A stretch of DNA of 64,000 bases from a bacterium (GCA_029945725.1 JAQSDB010000011.1:496001-560000), one strand, 5' to 3'; shown: positions 47,707 to 57,764, numbered from the stretch's first letter. The notes: generated by a model not told the origin, from the sequence alone. Numbers and translations: made by a program.

Positions 47707-50118
47707 ATGCATGGAGCTCCCGGCCACACCTCGCCTCCCCTTTTTTATCTGCCTGAGCGTGGCCGGCAGATACTGCTTTTGCTTCTCCTTGTCCTGCTCG
47801 GCAGCGGCAGCATCCGTGCGGAAACCCTGCGCCTGGAATCACTGCCCGACAGTCTCGGGCTGGAGCCCTGGGTGCGTTACAGCTGCGACGGCGACACCCC
47901 GCGCACGCTGGACGCCGTACGCGGGCAAGCCTTTTTACCACTGCAGCACCCGCATATTGCCCTCGGGTTTCGCCCTGATGCCTGCTGGTTTCACTGGAGC
48001 GTCGAGAACGCCAGTGCGCAGCCCCAGGATCTCCTGCTCACGATCAATTATCCGGTGCTGGACCATGTCGAGCTTTATGTCCTTGCCGGCGATATTCTGG
48101 AGCGCAACCATGAGCAACGCTTCCACACCGGCGACTCCCTCCCTTTTCACCAGCGCCTGATCAACAGCCGCAACTTCATCTTCCCCCAGCTACTGCCCCC
48201 CGGCTCGCACCGGGAGTATTTCCTGCGCGTTGAATCCACCAGCTCCATGACGGTGCCGCTTAAATTTGTCAGTCGCAACAGCTTCATCGGGCAACAGGAA
48301 ATCCAGGAATGGAGCCTCGGCCTTTTTTACGGCATCAGTACCGGCCTGCTGCTGTATCACGTTTTTTTGTGGATTGCCCTGCGCGAAAAAATCTACCGAT
48401 TTTACGTACTACATATCGGCACCAGCCTGCTTTACCTGGCCACCCTGCAAGGGCTGGCCTTCCGTCTGTGGCCGGAGGCCGTGGACTGGAACAACCGCGC
48501 CAACTATATGGCCGGCTACACCCTGATGCTGACCGGCGTGCTGTTTGCGCGCGACTACCTCAATACCGCGCACTGGAAACGCGGAGACCGTTTTCTTCTG
48601 GCGTTCGTCGCCCTGCTCAGTCTTTCTTTTGTCGCCCAGCTGTTTCTTTCCATACAAACGCTGAACCGGGCACTGGCGGCCAGCGCCCTTCTCACCATGC
48701 TGGTACTGTTCATGACCGGCATCGTGCGCTGGCGCCATGGCTTGCTGGCTGCCCGCCAGTTCGTACTGGCCTGGGGGCTTTTTTTGCTGATGGGCAGTAT
48801 TTTCGCGCTCAAGACTTACGGCTTCCTCTCGGCCCTGCCCATCCCCGGCGTCATCAATGTCCTGCAGCTGGGCATCGTCATGCAACAGGCCCTGCTGTCA
48901 CTCGGCCTTGCCAGCCGCCTCAATACGCTCAAGGCCGAAAAGCTGCAGCGAGAGCAGGACATCCTGCGCGAACGTACCGAAAACGAGGCCAAGGGTGATT
49001 TTCTGGCGAAGATGAGCCACGAAATCCGTACCCCCATGAATGCCGTACTGGGACTCACCCATTTATTGCAGGACAGCCCGCTCAACACCCTGCAGCGTCG
49101 TCATGTGGACCTGATTGATTCGGCCGGCCAGTCCCTGCTGGACCTGATCAATGACATTCTCGATTACTCACGCCTCAATGCCGGAAAGCTGCAGCTTGAA
49201 CACACGGTCTTCAACCTGCACGAACTGCTGGATGAATGCGCCAGCATGTTCCGCGTCAGTGCCGAACAAAAAAACCTGAACTTCATCTTCACGCTCGACA
49301 GTCAGGTACCTGAATGGGTAAGTGGTGATCCTTTCCGTTTGCGCCAAGTCCTGAACAACCTGCTCAGCAATGCCATCAAGTTCACCCCGCACGGTGAAGT
49401 GGAGCTGCAGGCACAGGGACGCGGCGGAAAAAACACCGGACACTTCATTCTGTGCGTACAGGTGCGCGACACCGGCATCGGTTTGCGGCGACAGGCCATC
49501 AGCCAGCTGTTCCAGGCTTTCCAGCAGGCCGATGTTTCCACCACGCGCAAGTACGGCGGCTCCGGTCTTGGCCTCGCCATCAGCCGGCAATTGCTGGAAA
49601 TGATGAAAGGCACGATAGACGTTGAAAGCACGCCGGGGCGCGGCTCCTGTTTCCGTTTCACCCTGCCGCTGGAGGTGTCCACGGCTCCCGCGAAAAATCC
49701 GGCAACCGCCATTGTCAGCACCGTCGACCTCAGTCACCTGAAGGTGCTGGTGGTCGAGGATCAGCCCGTCAACCGGATTGTCATCGCCGGCATGCTGCAG
49801 CGCCTCGGCATCCACCCCCTCTACGGGGAAAACGGCCAGGAGGCACTGGACGTACTGGCACAACATCCGGAAATTGATCTGGTACTGATGGATTGCGAAA
49901 TGCCGGTGATGGATGGCTACGAGGCCACCCGGCAGCTGCGCCGGCGCGAAGCGGCCGAAAGGGGTGCGCACCGGCCGGTGATCGCCCTGACGGCCCATGC
50001 CATGCCCGAACACCGCGAGCGCTGCCTCGCCGCCGGCATGGATGACCATCTCTCCAAGCCCCTGTCGCTGGCCGCCCTCTCAGGCTGCCTGCAACGCTGG
50101 AACAAGAGCCGTTTGTGA
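47707..50118 (+). CDS. 7TMR-DISM hybrid histidine kinase
   Basis: 803 residues. Export signal (about 20-37), periplasmic sensing domain of the DISMED2 type (40-190), seven helices (about 203-400), short coiled coil, HisKA with phospho-His438 (KMSHEIRTPMNAVLGL), HATPase with N box LNNLLSNAIKF, DTGIGL and GSGLGLAI, and a receiver with Asp729 (VLMDCEMPVMDG) and Lys784. No Hpt domain is fused, so a separate phosphotransfer protein must follow. Similar to RetS/LadS-like sensors in Pseudomonas, though those assignments need more than this. The signal sensed is unknown. Confidence 0.9.
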   Translation: MHGAPGHTSPPLFYLPERGRQILLLLLLVLLGSGSIRAETLRLESLPDSLGLEPWVRYSCDGDTPRTLDAVRGQAFLPLQHPHIALGFRPDACWFHWSVENASAQPQDLLLTINYPVLDHVELYVLAGDILERNHEQRFHTGDSLPFHQRLINSRNFIFPQLLPPGSHREYFLRVESTSSMTVPLKFVSRNSFIGQQEIQEWSLGLFYGISTGLLLYHVFLWIALREKIYRFYVLHIGTSLLYLATLQGLAFRLWPEAVDWNNRANYMAGYTLMLTGVLFARDYLNTAHWKRGDRFLLAFVALLSLSFVAQLFLSIQTLNRALAASALLTMLVLFMTGIVRWRHGLLAARQFVLAWGLFLLMGSIFALKTYGFLSALPIPGVINVLQLGIVMQQALLSLGLASRLNTLKAEKLQREQDILRERTENEAKGDFLAKMSHEIRTPMNAVLGLTHLLQDSPLNTLQRRHVDLIDSAGQSLLDLINDILDYSRLNAGKLQLEHTVFNLHELLDECASMFRVSAEQKNLNFIFTLDSQVPEWVSGDPFRLRQVLNNLLSNAIKFTPHGEVELQAQGRGGKNTGHFILCVQVRDTGIGLRRQAISQLFQAFQQADVSTTRKYGGSGLGLAISRQLLEMMKGTIDVESTPGRGSCFRFTLPLEVSTAPAKNPATAIVSTVDLSHLKVLVVEDQPVNRIVIAGMLQRLGIHPLYGENGQEALDVLAQHPEIDLVLMDCEMPVMDGYEATRQLRRREAAERGAHRPVIALTAHAMPEHRERCLAAGMDDHLSKPLSLAALSGCLQRWNKSRL

Positions 50119-50182
50119 CCTTTACCGCCCTGACTGATTTGGTTAGGGTTGCTGCCCGTTTGTCCGCATCAGGGTTCTCATC

Positions 50183-50722
50183 ATGGAAAAGGCCTATGCC
50201 AGCATCATTACCGCCGTGGGTGAAGACCTGACGCGTCCCGGTCTGGCCGACACGCCCAAGCGCGCCGCCAAAGCCTTCGCCTACCTGTGCAAGGGCTATG
50301 GCGAGGATCTCCACACCATCGTCAACAACGCGATTTTTCCGTCCGACAACGATGAAATGGTGATCGTAAAGGACATCGAGCTGTACTCCCTTTGCGAACA
50401 CCACCTGCTGCCCTTTATTGGCCGCGTGCATGTCGGCTACCTGCCCTCCGGCAAGGTACTGGGCCTGTCCAAGGTGGCACGCATTGTCGACATGTTTGCA
50501 CGGCGCCTGCAGATTCAGGAAAACCTCACCAAGGAAATTGCCGAGGCCATCATGAAGGTCACCGACGCCAAGGGTGTCGGCGTCATTATCGAGGCCAAGC
50601 ACATGTGCATGATGATGCGCGGTGTGGAGAAACAGAATTCGTCGATGAAGACCTCCATCATGCTGGGACGCTTCCGCGAAAACCCGCAAACCCGCAACGA
50701 ATTCCTGTCACTGCTGCAGTAA
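50183..50722 (+). CDS. folE: GTP cyclohydrolase I
   Basis: Makes 7,8-dihydroneopterin triphosphate from GTP for folate and queuosine-type compounds. 179 residues, the short FolE class. Zinc ligands and active-site residues lie in [18 protein letters not shown] and [17 protein letters not shown] about eight bases before the ATG. Stands between the kinase and the SDR gene in the same direction. Confidence 0.95.
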   Translation: MEKAYASIITAVGEDLTRPGLADTPKRAAKAFAYLCKGYGEDLHTIVNNAIFPSDNDEMVIVKDIELYSLCEHHLLPFIGRVHVGYLPSGKVLGLSKVARIVDMFARRLQIQENLTKEIAEAIMKVTDAKGVGVIIEAKHMCMMMRGVEKQNSSMKTSIMLGRFRENPQTRNEFLSLLQ

Positions 50723-50788
50723 GCCCCGGGCCGCTACCGGCCATGCTGCCGGAGTGCGTGGCTCATGAACTGGAAAAAGGATGACGGC

Positions 50789-51598
50789 ATGACCCGCGTA
50801 CTGATTACCGGCGCCGCCAGCGGACTCGGCAGGGCCCTGGCACTGGTCTTTGCACAACGCGGCGCCCGCATTGCGGTGGCGGACATTCATGCCGAACGCG
50901 GCGCCGAAACCGTCACGCTGTGCCTGCAGGCCGGTGCTGCCGAAGCGCACTTCCTGCCACTTGATGTGGGTATCGAAGGGAACTTTGCCGATGCCGCGGA
51001 GTGGGTGAGCCGGCACTGGGGCGGCCTCGACATTCTGGTGAACAATGCCGGCGTCGCCGGCGGCGGCAGCTTTGACGGCATCCCCGAAGCCGACTGGCAG
51101 TGGATGCTGAACATCAACCTGCTGGGCGTGGTGCGTGGTTGCCGCGCCTTCACGCCGCTGTTCAAGCAGCAACAGCACGGGCAGTTCGTGAACATTGCTT
51201 CCATGGCCGGCCTGCTCAACCCGCCGGGCATGGCCAGCTACAATGTCGCCAAGGCCGGCGTGGTGGCCCTGTCAGAGACGCTGGCCGCCGAACTCTCGCC
51301 CTGGAACATCAAGACGCTGGTGGTCTGCCCCTCGTTTTTCCCCACCAATCTCAACGAATCACTGCGCACGCACGATGCCGGCATGAAAATCGCCCTGCCC
51401 AGACTCCTCGGCAACCAGGAGCTGTCGGCCGCCGACATTGCTGCCGGCATTGTGAAAGCCCTTGATCAGGGCGAGAGCCAGTACCTGCCACACCCCAAAG
51501 CCGTGGAAGCCTGGCAGGTGAAATGCGCCGAGCCGGAAAAGCATGCGGCCGCCCTGCGTGCCCAGGCCCTGAAAATGGCCGGGCTCAAACAGCCCTGA
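50789..51598 (+). CDS. Short-chain dehydrogenase/reductase
   Basis: 269 residues, classical SDR. Nucleotide loop TGAASGLGRA, NNAG motif (VNNAGVAGG), catalytic Ser in NIASMAG and YxxxK in SYNVAKAG. Start at 50789 (MTRVLITG) with AAAGGA; the frame from 50765 adds eight codons. Substrate not predictable; 66 bases after folE. Confidence 0.88.
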   Translation: MTRVLITGAASGLGRALALVFAQRGARIAVADIHAERGAETVTLCLQAGAAEAHFLPLDVGIEGNFADAAEWVSRHWGGLDILVNNAGVAGGGSFDGIPEADWQWMLNINLLGVVRGCRAFTPLFKQQQHGQFVNIASMAGLLNPPGMASYNVAKAGVVALSETLAAELSPWNIKTLVVCPSFFPTNLNESLRTHDAGMKIALPRLLGNQELSAADIAAGIVKALDQGESQYLPHPKAVEAWQVKCAEPEKHAAALRAQALKMAGLKQP

Positions 51599-51611
51599 AT
51601 CCTGCAACCGC

Positions 51612-51631
51612 GCGGCAGGAAACCCTGCCGC
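51612..51631. terminator. Hairpin between convergent SDR and hydrolase genes
   Basis: GCGGCAGG pairs with CCTGCCGC over AAAC, 14 bases after the SDR stop and 22 before the end of the opposing gene. No T tract, so possibly a bidirectional rho-assisted end. Confidence 0.5.
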
Positions 51632-51652
51632 CTTACCGCCCCGGCATTGCCC

Positions 51653-52513
51653 TCAGGCAGCGCGTCCGGCAAAAAACTGCTGGATCGCCGCTGCCACTTT
51701 ATCCGGGCACTCATCCAGATGCAGATGGTGGCCGCCCGGCAGGGTCAGCAGCCGGCCTTCACGCACCGACTGCCAGCGCTGCGCAAAAATATCGGCCGCC
51801 GCCGGAAATCCGTTCTCCGCGCGTAGCAACAAAACCGGTGCCGTAATCGCTTCGAGAAAAGCCTGCACCTGCGTTTCCGAAAAGCGCAGCGACGAGTGAT
51901 GACGCACGCGCCGGTCCATGCTCCAGCTGTAACCCCCCTCTACTGCCTTGACGCCGCGCGAACACAGAATGGTGGCCGCACTCGCGGTAAGCGGGGTAAA
52001 GCCGCGGCGGCGCGCTTCTATCGCCAGCCCGCGATCCGCAAAGACGCGTTCCGGGCGCGGCGCATAAGCCTGCCACTCGAGCAGGGCCTCGCGCAGGATC
52101 TGCGGCGCCTGCTCCGGCTCGCCCGCATAGGGACCGAGACCATCAATCAGCGCCAGTTGCGCAATACGCTCCGGCATGGCACCGGCCAGCAACACACCGA
52201 TACCGGCGCCCATGGAGTGCCCCATGAGGCGAAAATCCTGCCAGCCCAGTTGCTCCACCACCGCCAGCACATCATCGACATGATCCAGCGTGTGATAGCG
52301 CATGCCTTCGGCACGCCAGTCACTGAGACCATGGCCGGCAAAATCCATGGCGACAATATGATAATCCGGCAACAGCGGCGCCAGCCGGTCAAAGCTTGCC
52401 GCGTTGTCCTGCCAGCCATGCAGTGCCAGCAAGGGCGGCAAGCCGGCATCGTGCCAGCAGCGCGCGGCAATGCGCCGGCCTTTCACTTCAAACTCGCGCT
52501 CTACGACACTCAT
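51653..52513 (-). CDS. Alpha/beta hydrolase
   Basis: 286 residues. HGW near the oxyanion strand (LLALHGWQDNAASFDRL), nucleophile elbow GHSMG (LMGHSMGAGIGVL), acid and His in the C-terminal part (LPGGHHLHLDE). Start at 52513 (MSVVEREF) with GGGATGGCAGG upstream. Resembles the serine hydrolase group with human SERHL; the substrate is unknown. Adjacent to a second hydrolase with 48 bases between. Confidence 0.85.
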   Translation of the reverse strand: MSVVEREFEVKGRRIAARCWHDAGLPPLLALHGWQDNAASFDRLAPLLPDYHIVAMDFAGHGLSDWRAEGMRYHTLDHVDDVLAVVEQLGWQDFRLMGHSMGAGIGVLLAGAMPERIAQLALIDGLGPYAGEPEQAPQILREALLEWQAYAPRPERVFADRGLAIEARRRGFTPLTASAATILCSRGVKAVEGGYSWSMDRRVRHHSSLRFSETQVQAFLEAITAPVLLLRAENGFPAAADIFAQRWQSVREGRLLTLPGGHHLHLDECPDKVAAAIQQFFAGRAA

Positions 52514-52561
52514 CCTGCCATCCCGTTTCAATAATGCTTGCACAGCGCATCATGCATTTTT

Positions 52562-53356
52562 TTATTTCAGGTTGAGGCCTGCCAGCGCCTCGAGAATCGT
52601 CGTGGCGGTGAGCAGCGGCTTTTCCAGCGGAAACATGTGGCCGCCCTGAAGATGGATATGCCGCAAGTGATGCAAACGCGCCATGCGCTCGGCAAAACCG
52701 GTGCCGGCAAAATCACTTTGCGCACCGGAAATCAGCACGCCCGGCACTTTCAGTGCCGAGTGGTAGCGCCAGGAATCATGCGGCGTGGTGCGGAACACGG
52801 CCACTTCCGTCGCCGCCGGAATCGTCAGGCGCACGCCCTCGGCACAGTCTGTCAAACCGAAGCGCAGATAATCTTCAAAGCAGTCAGCATCCCAAGCCTG
52901 AAAGAATTTCTTTTTACCCAGACTGGCGCGGGCTTCTTCACGCGAAGGCCAGACTTCACGGCGCCCGGCACTTTTTCCGGCCGGCGTAATGCGATCCGCC
53001 ATGCCCAGCTTTTTCATCAGACCAAAGCTCAGCGCGCCGGGTCCGTTGATCACGGGCGGGTCCATGATGACCACCGCACGAAACAGTTCGGGGTAACGAT
53101 GCGCCGCCATGAAAGAACAAAGCCCCCCCATGGAGTGGCCCATGCCGATCACCGGAGCCGACGATTTTTCGCGCACCGAATCGGCAATTTCCTCTACCAG
53201 GGAATGCCAGTTGTCATCCACCGGGTAACGCGGGTTGGTGCCCAGCACCGGCAACGGCCTGATCTCGAAATCATTCCCGAGGCCGCCCAGCATCTTGCGG
53301 TAACAGGCGGAGGGCACGCCGTTGGCGTGAGCAAAATGAATGACCGGTTTGTTCAT
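52562..53356 (-). CDS. Alpha/beta hydrolase
   Basis: 264 residues. Opening VIHFAHANGVPSACYRKML, nucleophile elbow GHSMGG (GMGHSMGGLCSF), and the C-terminal catalytic His in QGGHMFPLEKP. Common gammaproteobacterial family of unknown substrate. It is upstream of the first hydrolase and behind the M16 protease in the same direction; likely one unit. Confidence 0.85.
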   Translation of the reverse strand: MNKPVIHFAHANGVPSACYRKMLGGLGNDFEIRPLPVLGTNPRYPVDDNWHSLVEEIADSVREKSSAPVIGMGHSMGGLCSFMAAHRYPELFRAVVIMDPPVINGPGALSFGLMKKLGMADRITPAGKSAGRREVWPSREEARASLGKKKFFQAWDADCFEDYLRFGLTDCAEGVRLTIPAATEVAVFRTTPHDSWRYHSALKVPGVLISGAQSDFAGTGFAERMARLHHLRHIHLQGGHMFPLEKPLLTATTILEALAGLNLK

Positions 53357-53453
53357 GATAAAAATTCTTGGGGACGTTCAAAAAGTGTCGAATGAAACGG
53401 CTCCGGCAGGATGAAAAAATCCCTGCCAAAGCCGCACTGCCGCAAAAAAGCCA

Positions 53454-56396
53454 TCACAGCTTTTCGACAGCCAGCCCCAGCGCTTCCACCTCGGCGGCTT
53501 TGGACGCTGGCACCACCACGGCCGTGACGCCGTTGCTGCCCGTGAGGTAGTGCTCGCCGACGCGTTGCAGATCCGGCAGCGTCACTGCCAGCAGGCGTTC
53601 ACGCATGCCGCGACGCTGTGCCAGCGTGCGGCCATAGAGTGCATTGTGATAGGCCTGACGGGCTTCACCGGAGGGCGACAGCGGTTTGTCCATGTCGGAA
53701 ATCACCCCGAGCACGGCCTCTTCCAGCTGGCGCTGCTCATGCGGCTCCTGCAGCAGCCACTTCACGCTGGCATCAAAATCATTCAGCGTTTCGGTCAGGC
53801 GTGGATCGCGATAGGAATAAAAACGGAAGGCGCAGCTGTTGCTGTCGTAGGCTGCACCACCACCATAGGCACCACCGCGCTCACGAATGGCGCCGTGCAG
53901 GTAACCGTTGCGCAGAAAGCCTCCCAGCAGCATCAGTGGCGCCGCATCGGCATGTTCAACCGTGACGGCCGGGAAGGCACGCGCACAGAACTGCACCTGG
54001 GTATTTGCCAGCCAGGCGACATTGCGGCTCGGTACGGCCGCGGCAAAGCTGAACGCCGCGCCGGCAGGCGCAAACGGCGACGACTTCCAGACGTGACTCA
54101 TGGCGGCTTCCAGCATGGGTAGCTGCTCGCCTTCGCCGATCAGCAGGAAACGGCGCGGCGCCTGCATGACCTTGTGGTGAACGGCCTGCAGGCTGGCCAG
54201 CAGGTGTTGCAGGCCTTCGTCGCCGGCCACACTGGCATCCAGCGCCTTCAGGCGGCGAATGCCGGGCAGGCCCGAGACGTGCTGGTTGAATCCCGCCACC
54301 ACACTGAAACCGGAGGAAGCGGCCTGCATGGCCAGGGCATGGCCCTGCCCCGTCACACTGGATTCCCAGCGCGCCTTCATCTGCGCCACCAGCTCGCGCA
54401 CGCGCGAACTTTCATCAAGGCGCAGCGACTCCAGGGTGGCAAACATCAGCTGGTTGAAGGCCGTAACGTGATGCGTGAGCGCCTTGCCGGAAAATACCAG
54501 ATGCCCCATGCCGCGACCGGCATCATGCAGGTCCGTGCGCAGCGACAGGCTCATGCGCAAGCCCCCCGACACGCGCGACTGCCACTGCTGCATGGCGAGA
54601 TAATCCTTGTCACCGGCGCCGAGTTCACTGACCAGCGCGGTATACAGCGGCAGCAACTGCATTTCTTCCGGCGTAAAAGCCGGCAGATCGATAATCAGCT
54701 GCTCGTAGACCAGACCATTGGTGCCTTGTGCATAGACCGCCAGCGGCAGGCTTTGCGCGCCCAGAATGATTTTCTTTTCCACGCCTTCGGCAACAAAAAT
54801 ATCCGCAGGAATATCCTCACGCCCCACCAGCGGCAGGACTTCCGGATCATCTTTTTGTGCCTGACGCGCCGCCAGCGCCGCCGCATCGCTGCGAATTTTC
54901 GCCGCCGCACCGGCATCCAGTGCCCGCCGTATTTTTTCCAGGCGCGCCGCTTCTGCCGCCAGACGTGCCGCACTGAGGCCGGTATCCGGCGTCAGCACAA
55001 TGCGTACGCGGTGGGAGTTATCCAGCAACCAGCGCCGGATCAGGGAAGGAATATATTCCGGCTCCTCGATCGCCACACGCAGCTCCGCCAGTACCGCATC
55101 GATATTCCACAAGGCCACCGGATCACCGTCGTGCAGGATGGCGCCGAGGCCGTTCAGGATGATTTGCAGGCCATAGGGGTAACCGTCGCCACCGATTTCA
55201 CGCTGCGACAGTTCCAGTTGATGCAGCACGGCTTCCACATCCGCCAGTGGTACGCCGTTTTCAGCAACCTCACGCAGCACGGCCAGCACGCCGTCTTCAA
55301 AGTCCTGCGCGCGATCGGGCTCGGAGCCTTCAATGCCGCACATGAAACTGAGTTCGCGACCGGAATCATCAACACCACACAGCGATGACGGTGCCTGTCC
55401 CAGCTCCGTGGTTTCCACAAACTGGCGCAGCGGCGAAGCCGAGTTTTCCAGCAGCACGCCGCTCAGCAGTTCGGCTTCAAAACGTTCACGCAGGTTGGCG
55501 GTTTTGCCGAGCAGCCAGCCCACCACGATATGGGTTTTTTCCTCGGCATCGTCTTCATCAAGCGCATAGGATTCTTCCACCTGCAGCGGCGCCGCATAAC
55601 GCTGTTCGTCATGGCCGCGAATCTGTGCCGGCAGCGCCGTGAACTCATGCAGGGCGCGTTCCTCGATTTTGGCCTGCAGCTCTTCCGCCGGAATATCGCC
55701 AAAGGTCATGAACACGGCATTGCTGGGGTGGTAATGCTCCTTGTAGAACGCCACCAGCTCCTCGTATTTCAGGTCCGGAATCACCGCCGGATCACCGCCG
55801 GAGTTGTAGTGATAGGTCGTGGTCGGGAAAAGATGCTTGTTCAGGGCTTCCCAGAGCTCGGCCTGCGCCGAACTCAGTGCGCCTTTCATTTCGTTGAAGA
55901 CCACGCCCTTGTAGACCAGCTTGCTGTCCGCGTCTTCCGGGTTTTCAAACTCGACGCGAATGCCTTCCTGGGCAAAATCCAGCGGATCAATGCGCGCAAA
56001 GAAAACCGCATCAAGATAAACCGAGAGCAGGTTGTCAAAATCCTTGCGGTTCTGGCTGGCAAAGGGATAAGCCGTCCAGTCGCTGGAGGTGAAGGCATTC
56101 ATGAAGGTATTGAGCGAACGCCGGATCATCAGGAAGAAGGGATCACGCACCGGGTATTTGCGTGAGCCGCAAAGCGCCGTGTGTTCAAGGATATGGGCGA
56201 CGCCGGTGGAATCCATGGGCATGGTGCGCAAGGCCACCAGAAACACGTTTTCAGGATTATCGGTCGCCAGATGGTAGTGCGTGGCACCTGTGGCCCGGTG
56301 CCGGTACTCGGCCACCGTGAGATTCAGGGAGGGCATGGGAATGGCACGAACGGGCTCAAAGGCCGGGTGCGCAACAGGCAGTTCGACAATAGACAC
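53454..56396 (-). CDS. PreP-like M16C zinc metallopeptidase
   Basis: 980 residues, the size of presequence protease-type M16C enzymes that digest free peptides in a closed chamber. The inverted zinc motif is HILEH with His68, Glu71 and His72, and the third ligand lies downstream in VVFNEMKG (Glu169). The second, inactive half keeps the Gly/Ala-rich RERGGAYGGGAAYDS substrate region. The start is taken as GTG at 56396 (VSIVELPV) because GGAG lies six bases upstream; the longest frame to 56495 has an implausible Cys-rich N-terminus. Confidence 0.9.
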   Translation of the reverse strand: MSIVELPVAHPAFEPVRAIPMPSLNLTVAEYRHRATGATHYHLATDNPENVFLVALRTMPMDSTGVAHILEHTALCGSRKYPVRDPFFLMIRRSLNTFMNAFTSSDWTAYPFASQNRKDFDNLLSVYLDAVFFARIDPLDFAQEGIRVEFENPEDADSKLVYKGVVFNEMKGALSSAQAELWEALNKHLFPTTTYHYNSGGDPAVIPDLKYEELVAFYKEHYHPSNAVFMTFGDIPAEELQAKIEERALHEFTALPAQIRGHDEQRYAAPLQVEESYALDEDDAEEKTHIVVGWLLGKTANLRERFEAELLSGVLLENSASPLRQFVETTELGQAPSSLCGVDDSGRELSFMCGIEGSEPDRAQDFEDGVLAVLREVAENGVPLADVEAVLHQLELSQREIGGDGYPYGLQIILNGLGAILHDGDPVALWNIDAVLAELRVAIEEPEYIPSLIRRWLLDNSHRVRIVLTPDTGLSAARLAAEAARLEKIRRALDAGAAAKIRSDAAALAARQAQKDDPEVLPLVGREDIPADIFVAEGVEKKIILGAQSLPLAVYAQGTNGLVYEQLIIDLPAFTPEEMQLLPLYTALVSELGAGDKDYLAMQQWQSRVSGGLRMSLSLRTDLHDAGRGMGHLVFSGKALTHHVTAFNQLMFATLESLRLDESSRVRELVAQMKARWESSVTGQGHALAMQAASSGFSVVAGFNQHVSGLPGIRRLKALDASVAGDEGLQHLLASLQAVHHKVMQAPRRFLLIGEGEQLPMLEAAMSHVWKSSPFAPAGAAFSFAAAVPSRNVAWLANTQVQFCARAFPAVTVEHADAAPLMLLGGFLRNGYLHGAIRERGGAYGGGAAYDSNSCAFRFYSYRDPRLTETLNDFDASVKWLLQEPHEQRQLEEAVLGVISDMDKPLSPSGEARQAYHNALYGRTLAQRRGMRERLLAVTLPDLQRVGEHYLTGSNGVTAVVVPASKAAEVEALGLAVEKL

Positions 56397-56525
56397 AGAC
56401 AACTCCAGCAAACGACGCAATGGAACGAAGCAAGGGAACAGACAACAGGAAACCAGGAGCGGACCTTGTCGATTATGGGGGATGACCCCGGCCATCCCAA
56501 GGGCGCAGACCGCATAAAGCCGTAT

Positions 56526-56588
56526 TTGCGGCCCGGAGATTTGCCGGTCTTGCGGTCCGGGCTTGCGGTCTGGAGTTGCGGTCTTCTG
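56526..56588. repeat. 13-base tandem repeat, TTGCGGTCYGGRG type
   Basis: Three copies in exact 13-base phase (56550-56562, 56563-56575, 56576-56588) and a fourth, TTGCGGCCCGGAG, at 56526-56538, with a degenerate unit between. Located 130-192 bases upstream of the M16 start. Confidence 0.7.
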
Positions 56589-56658
56589 CCGTCATGCCCT
56601 GCAGCTGACAGACGGATTGTCCCGATGCCGGTTTCCGGCATCAGCCTCACCTCATATA

Positions 56659-56732
56659 TTGGTCTGACCAAAAATAACAGCTGGGATCGCCAGAAAACCC
56701 GGCCAATAAAAATTGGTAAGACCTGTTATTTT
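56659..56732. promoter_or_regulatory. GntR/FadR-like operator pair inside an inverted repeat
   Basis: TTGGTCTGACCAA (56659-56671) is a perfect palindrome around one base; TTGGTAAGACC (56713-56723) is a near copy. AAAATAACAG (56671-56680) and CTGTTATTTT (56723-56732) form a perfect 10-base inverted repeat joining them. The pattern TGGT-N3-ACC fits FadR-subfamily GntR sites such as PdhR. No such regulator is in the window. Confidence 0.5.
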
Positions 56733-57154
56733 CATCCGTCATGGCCAGATCCTGACGCAGTCGTGGCACTGCGGTAAATCCCGGCGCAAGCGCGCACGCT
56801 GCGACCAGAATTCCTGACAACCCTCGCCAGTGGGCGCTCTATATGGCATTTGATTTAGGCCTGACAATGGTTATACCAATAACAAGACAGATTTTTACGG
56901 CACCGGTCTGTCCCCACGTACAGTACTGGACTGGCCAGGAACCCGGCCTTCACCTCAATGAAAGCCTTGGTGATCGTATCCCACCCGTACACCAGCCAGT
57001 CCAAGGCCATCAACGCAGTGTCGTAGATTGCCGAGACAAGCCCGGATGTAAGCGTGCGTACAGGACGGGAAACAACGCAAGCTGTGTGCGCCGTCGCACC
57101 GACGCGGACCATGCCCGGCATCAGTCTTGTGAGCCCACCTATACGGCAACCATC

Positions 57155-57748
57155 ATGACAACTCCCCAGACAGCCAGCACGGCCACCGACAAAACAAGCC
57201 GGCCGGCAAAAAAATCCACAATGACCGATACCGCGACACTGCGCCTGCAGGCCCGCAAACATATCGAGCAAGGTGCCGTTACCGCCGGCTACACCGCTGA
57301 CAGAACCGAAGTCCTGAAGCAGCTCAATGCGGCACTTGCCACCGAAATCGTTTGTGTCCTGCGCTATCGGCGCCACCATTTCATGGCACGCGGTATTCAT
57401 GCGAAAGGTGTCGCTGATGAATTCCTCATTCATTCCAACGAAGAACAGGGGCATGCCGACCTGCTGGCCGCCCGCATCGTGCAACTGGGCGGCGAGCCCG
57501 ACTTTGCACCGGACGGACTGAGCCGCCACAGTCATGCGGAATATGTGGCAGGGGGATCATTGCCGGAGATGATCCGGGAAAATCTGGTGGCGGAACGCAT
57601 TGCCATCGACAGCTACCGGGAACTGATCCAGTACCTCGGCGATGAAGACCCCACCACCAGCCACATGCTGAAAACCATTCTGGCGGTGGAAGAAGAGCAT
57701 GCCGACGAACTCGCCGACCTGCTCGAAGGCTTGCCCGCGCCACGTTAA
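57155..57748 (+). CDS. Ferritin-like protein (bacterioferritin/Dps-type)
   Basis: 197 residues: a 25-residue Thr/Lys-rich tail, then a four-helix ferritin-like domain (about 40-195). Di-iron ligands: Glu64, Glu97 with His100 (EEQGH), Glu147, and Glu179 with His182 (EEEHADEL). This is the full two-ExxH set, so a ferroxidase centre is likely. Probable role iron storage or peroxide detoxification. No ribosome site is visible; ATG at 57221 (MTDTATL) is an alternative start. Confidence 0.85.
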   Translation: MTTPQTASTATDKTSRPAKKSTMTDTATLRLQARKHIEQGAVTAGYTADRTEVLKQLNAALATEIVCVLRYRRHHFMARGIHAKGVADEFLIHSNEEQGHADLLAARIVQLGGEPDFAPDGLSRHSHAEYVAGGSLPEMIRENLVAERIAIDSYRELIQYLGDEDPTTSHMLKTILAVEEEHADELADLLEGLPAPR

Positions 57749-57764
57749 CCACTTCACGCATCAT

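Larger units (their letters stand above)
56397..57154. other. 758-base gene-poor gap with repeats and operator-like palindromes
   Basis: No frame in this stretch is convincing. It contains a 13-base tandem repeat (56526-56588), two TGGT-N3-ACC sites within an inverted repeat (56659-56732) and a third such site at 56862-56880. These are detailed separately. Confidence 0.5.

Noticed and set aside
56843-57154. Long upstream extension of the ferritin-like protein
   Set aside because: Residues lack any ferritin likeness and cross operator-like DNA; domain begins after 57155.
56855-57535. 226-residue minus-strand frame with a hydrophobic patch
   Set aside because: Mostly antisense to the ferritin-like gene; the patch near 56900-57020 has no recognised family and no start signal.
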